Assembly: GCA_002440665.1 (NCBI GenBank)
Contig: DJUX01000032.1
Span: forward strand, 1 to 48,631
Origin: Dechloromonas sp. UBA6271
Lineage (GTDB): Bacteria; Pseudomonadota; Gammaproteobacteria; Burkholderiales; Rhodocyclaceae
DNA: 48,631 nucleotides
Reading direction: 5' to 3'
Shown: positions 46,636 through 48,631 of the stretch, one piece after another
Layout of the letters: each line of letters starts with the position of its first letter
Position numbering within the stretch: the stretch's first letter is position 1
Made by a program: the position numbers and the translations under genes
Notes under the pieces: generated by a model
Told to the model about the DNA's origin: nothing
The model's input: only the letters and a program-made list of their open reading frames with translations
Databases searched by the model: none

Positions 46636-46679
46636 TTGCCGAAACGAAAACCGGCCCTCGCAGACTGTAAAAACCAGTT

Positions 46680-48218
46680 TGAGATAGCCTTAAATTGAGA
46701 CAATGCCTGTCATCGAAAGATGGCAGGCATTGTTGCTTATGGGCTTTGTACAGGGTGAATCGAGATCACAAGGGGCACTGTTCCCGGTCTCGCTGGACGA
46801 GTTGATTCCGGAGGATCATCTGGTCCGTGTCATCAACCTCTGGGTGGATCGGGTCGATGTGGCCCGGTTGGGCTTTGCCAAGGCGCAACCGAAGAGTACG
46901 GGGCGACCGCCGTACGATCCGGCGGACCTGCTGAAGCTGTAGCTGTATGGCTATTTGAACCAGATTCGCTCCTCGCGCAAGCTGGAGCGGGAAAGCCATC
47001 GCAACCTTGAAGTGCTCTGGCTGCTGAAGCGGCTGACGCCGGACTTCAAGACTGTCGCCAACTTTCGCCGGGAGAATGGCGCGGCCTTCGCGGCGGCGTG
47101 CCGGGTCTTCGTGGCTTTCTGCCGGGGTGAGCGCCTGATTCGTGGTGAGTTGGTCGCAATTGATGGTTCGAAGTTTCAAGCAGTCGCCAGCAAGCGCAAG
47201 GCGGTCAGCCGCGGGAAGCTGGAAAGGCAAGTGGCAGCGCTTGATGCAGACATTGCCCGCTACATGGCTGAACTGGAAGCGGCCGATGCGGCGGAGCAAG
47301 CTGATGCAGCTCCCGATGCCAGTGCGCTGCGGGAAACGCTGGCCCGTTTGAAGGACAGACGCGACGACGTGACCACGGCGGCGGCATTGATGACCGAGAT
47401 GCGCATCGATCACCATGTTCAGAGGGAAGCCGAAGCCCGTCTGATGAAGACGGCTCAGGGGCCGACCCGGGTTGCCTACAACGTGCAAAGTGTCGTCGAC
47501 GCCGAACATGGGCTGATTCTGCATCACGCGGTGACGCAGGATGCCAGCAACAACTGACAGTTGGCACCGATGGCCGAGGCCGCCAAAGAAGTGCTCGATC
47601 AGGAACGCCTGAGCGTCGTGGCCGATGCCGGCTATTCCAACGGAGAGCAGTTGGCGCACTGTGCCGAGCGGGACATCACGGCTTTTGTCCCACCCAATCG
47701 AGCGGTCAACAACCAAGGCGATGGCAAACTCTTCGCGAAGCGCGATTTCACCTACGATGCCGAACAGGATGCCTACCGCTGCCCGGCTGATCAGGGACTT
47801 CAGCGCAAACAGGTCATGAGCGCGAAGCGGATTGTGACCTACACGACCGCGGCTTGTCCGGTATGCGCCCTGAAGCCTCGATGCACACAGGTCAAACAAC
47901 GCTTCGTCAGTCGCCATTTCGATGAGGCGGCCTTCGAAGCGGCTCAGGCACGATGCCAGGCCAAACCGGAGATGATGAAACGCGGTCCGGAAATCGTCGA
48001 GCATCCGTTTGGCAACCTCAAGGAGCGCATCTTCGGCAACGCCCCCTTCCTGCTCAGAGGCCTATGTGGTGTTCGGGGCGAAATGGCCTTGGCAGTGCTT
48101 GATCATAACTTCAAGCGCGTGACCAATATCCTGAGCGTCCCCGCCTTACTTGCCAGACTGGCGGCTGCCTGGCCGTCGTTCATTTCCGCTCGCGCACCCC
48201 ATAAACAAAAAGGCTATG
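46680..48218 (+). mobile_element. IS1182-family insertion sequence (ends approximate)
   Basis: The transposase pseudogene is flanked by short inverted matches: GATAGCCTT at 46683-46691 and the complement AAGGCTATG at 48210-48218. These may be the inner part of the terminal repeats, giving an element of about 1.54 kb. I cannot see target duplication, and the right end touches another transposase gene, so the limits are uncertain. Confidence 0.45.
46701..46732. other. Strong GAAA-tetraloop hairpin at the IS boundary
   Basis: CAATGCCTGTCATC, the loop GAAA, GATGGCAGGCATTG: 14 paired positions with one wobble. It ends six bases before the transposase ATG. It may block outside transcripts from translating the transposase, or end the fumarase mRNA. 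Confidence 0.6.
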
Positions 48219-48235
48219 TACCCATGGCATGTTGA
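46739..48235 (+). pseudogene. IS1182-type transposase with two in-frame stop codons
   Basis: The frame from MGFVQGESRSQGALFPVSLD to VPMAC is one IS1182-family DDE transposase of about 498 codons. It is interrupted by TAG at 46940-46942 (LLKL-stop-LYGYLNQIRSS; relatives have an aromatic residue there) and by TGA at 47555-47557 (ASNN-stop-QLAPMAEAAKE; relatives often have Arg, one base change from CGA). The reading frame is otherwise undamaged and all three parts lie in the same phase. Parts with IAIDGSKF-like Asp, VADAGYSNGEQL and HPFGNLKERIF (Glu) carry the catalytic region. Two fresh nonsense mutations are the simplest reading. Confidence 0.88.
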
Positions 48236-48631
48236 ACCTGATCGATTCCCAAAGTGGCGCGCAGGAAATCGGCTGATGAAATTTCCCGGCCGTGCCGTTC
48301 AATCAGGCGTCGCCAGCCCAGATAGTTGCCCAGGTAGCGGGTAGCCACGCCGTGGAAGCGGCGCATCCATTCCTTGAGTCGGCTATCGTAGGCATTGACG
48401 TTCTGGACATGATAGACACCGGCGACGACATGCTGACCAGCGGCCAGATTGACTGGGCGGTGGGTGATCCCCATTTCTTTGGCAACCGCCGCCAGCGCCG
48501 TTTCTCCGTCGGTGCACAGAATGACATCGGCCGCCAAGAGCGGCTTGAGCGCCGCGCAGATGTGCGCCTTGTCGGCTTGCTCCAGCATGAAGTCTGCCGT
48601 GTTCCCGGCACGGTCCCGGCAGATCAGTACG
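48214..48631 (-). CDS. IS1595-family (ISXO2-like) transposase, partial
   Basis: The C-terminal ~138 residues of a DDE transposase; the gene begins beyond the window edge. The ISXO2-like domain is recognised by ILCTDGETALAAVAKEMGI and HVQNVNAYDSRLKEWMRRFH followed by YLGNYLGWRRLIE. The frame runs from the window edge (VLICRDRAGNTADFM) to a TAG at 48214-48216. It converges on the IS1182 transposase and overlaps its last codons, so one element lies against or inside the other. Confidence 0.85.
   Translation of the reverse strand, partial: VLICRDRAGNTADFMLEQADKAHICAALKPLLAADVILCTDGETALAAVAKEMGITHRPVNLAAGQHVVAGVYHVQNVNAYDSRLKEWMRRFHGVATRYLGNYLGWRRLIERHGREISSADFLRATLGIDQVQHAMGT

Noticed and set aside
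46940..47557. Programmed recoding of the TAG and TGA codons
   Set aside because: No pyrrolysine or selenocysteine signals are visible, the two stops differ, and each is one base from the expected sense codon. Ordinary mutation is simpler.

Overview
The window looks like the chromosome of a GC-rich betaproteobacterium, most likely in the Rhodocyclales (Dechloromonas/Azonexus-like). This is inferred from protein style, codon use and gene content (CcoG of the cbb3 oxidase pathway, a class I fumarase, an acetate regulon with an SLC5-type sensor kinase). No marker gene in the window fixes the genus.

Layout. 0.6-2.4 kb: a pirin and a DUF2058 protein. 2.4-9.2 kb, minus strand: a copper/silver efflux operon, cusF-cusC-cusB-cusA, with a CopR/CusR-type palindrome in front. 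A ~0.54 kb inverted-repeat element sits between cusB and cusA. 9.4-10.1 kb: a VapBC toxin-antitoxin pair. 10.2-14.7 kb, plus strand: hflX, the probable cognate regulators cusR-cusS, and a secreted DUF3616 protein. 14.7-22.9 kb, minus strand: a PatZ-type protein acetyltransferase, then rimO-rssA-FAD oxidase in one tight operon, then ccoG. 23.3-24.6 kb: a sigma54 activator with a Cys/His-rich PAS domain.

24.9-30.3 kb: a compact integrated element of about 5.35 kb in the 3' end of tRNA-Ser(GGA), bounded by a 16-bp direct repeat. It carries a P4-type integrase, an AlpA regulator, a winged-helix replication-like protein with four iteron-like dyads inside its gene, and small unknown proteins, all on the plus strand. 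It has no capsid, terminase, primase or recognisable cargo gene. The native tRNA terminator has been pushed to the far end of the element, and the element supplies a replacement. This is the best candidate in the window for an undescribed mobile system (a minimal phage satellite or plasmid-like integrative element).

30.4-44.3 kb, minus strand: a long acetate-linked cluster. It reads acs, a terminator-like hairpin, a small membrane protein, an SLC5-symporter/histidine kinase, a REC-only response regulator, a pseudokinase fused to a DEDDh exonuclease, two DUF294 nucleotidyltransferases (one with cNMP and CBS domains), a degenerate exonuclease, a VC_2705-type symporter, DUF4212 and a small membrane protein. 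The mix of acetate sensing and uptake with nucleotidyltransferases and nuclease-like proteins suggests a signalling circuit of unknown chemistry. 44.5-46.6 kb: a UPF0114 protein and a class I fumarase. 46.7-48.6 kb: an IS1182-type transposase broken by two nonsense codons, and the end of an IS1595-type transposase running off the window.

A 10-mer, TGCGGTCGAC, occurs twelve times across the chromosomal part and never inside the integrated element.
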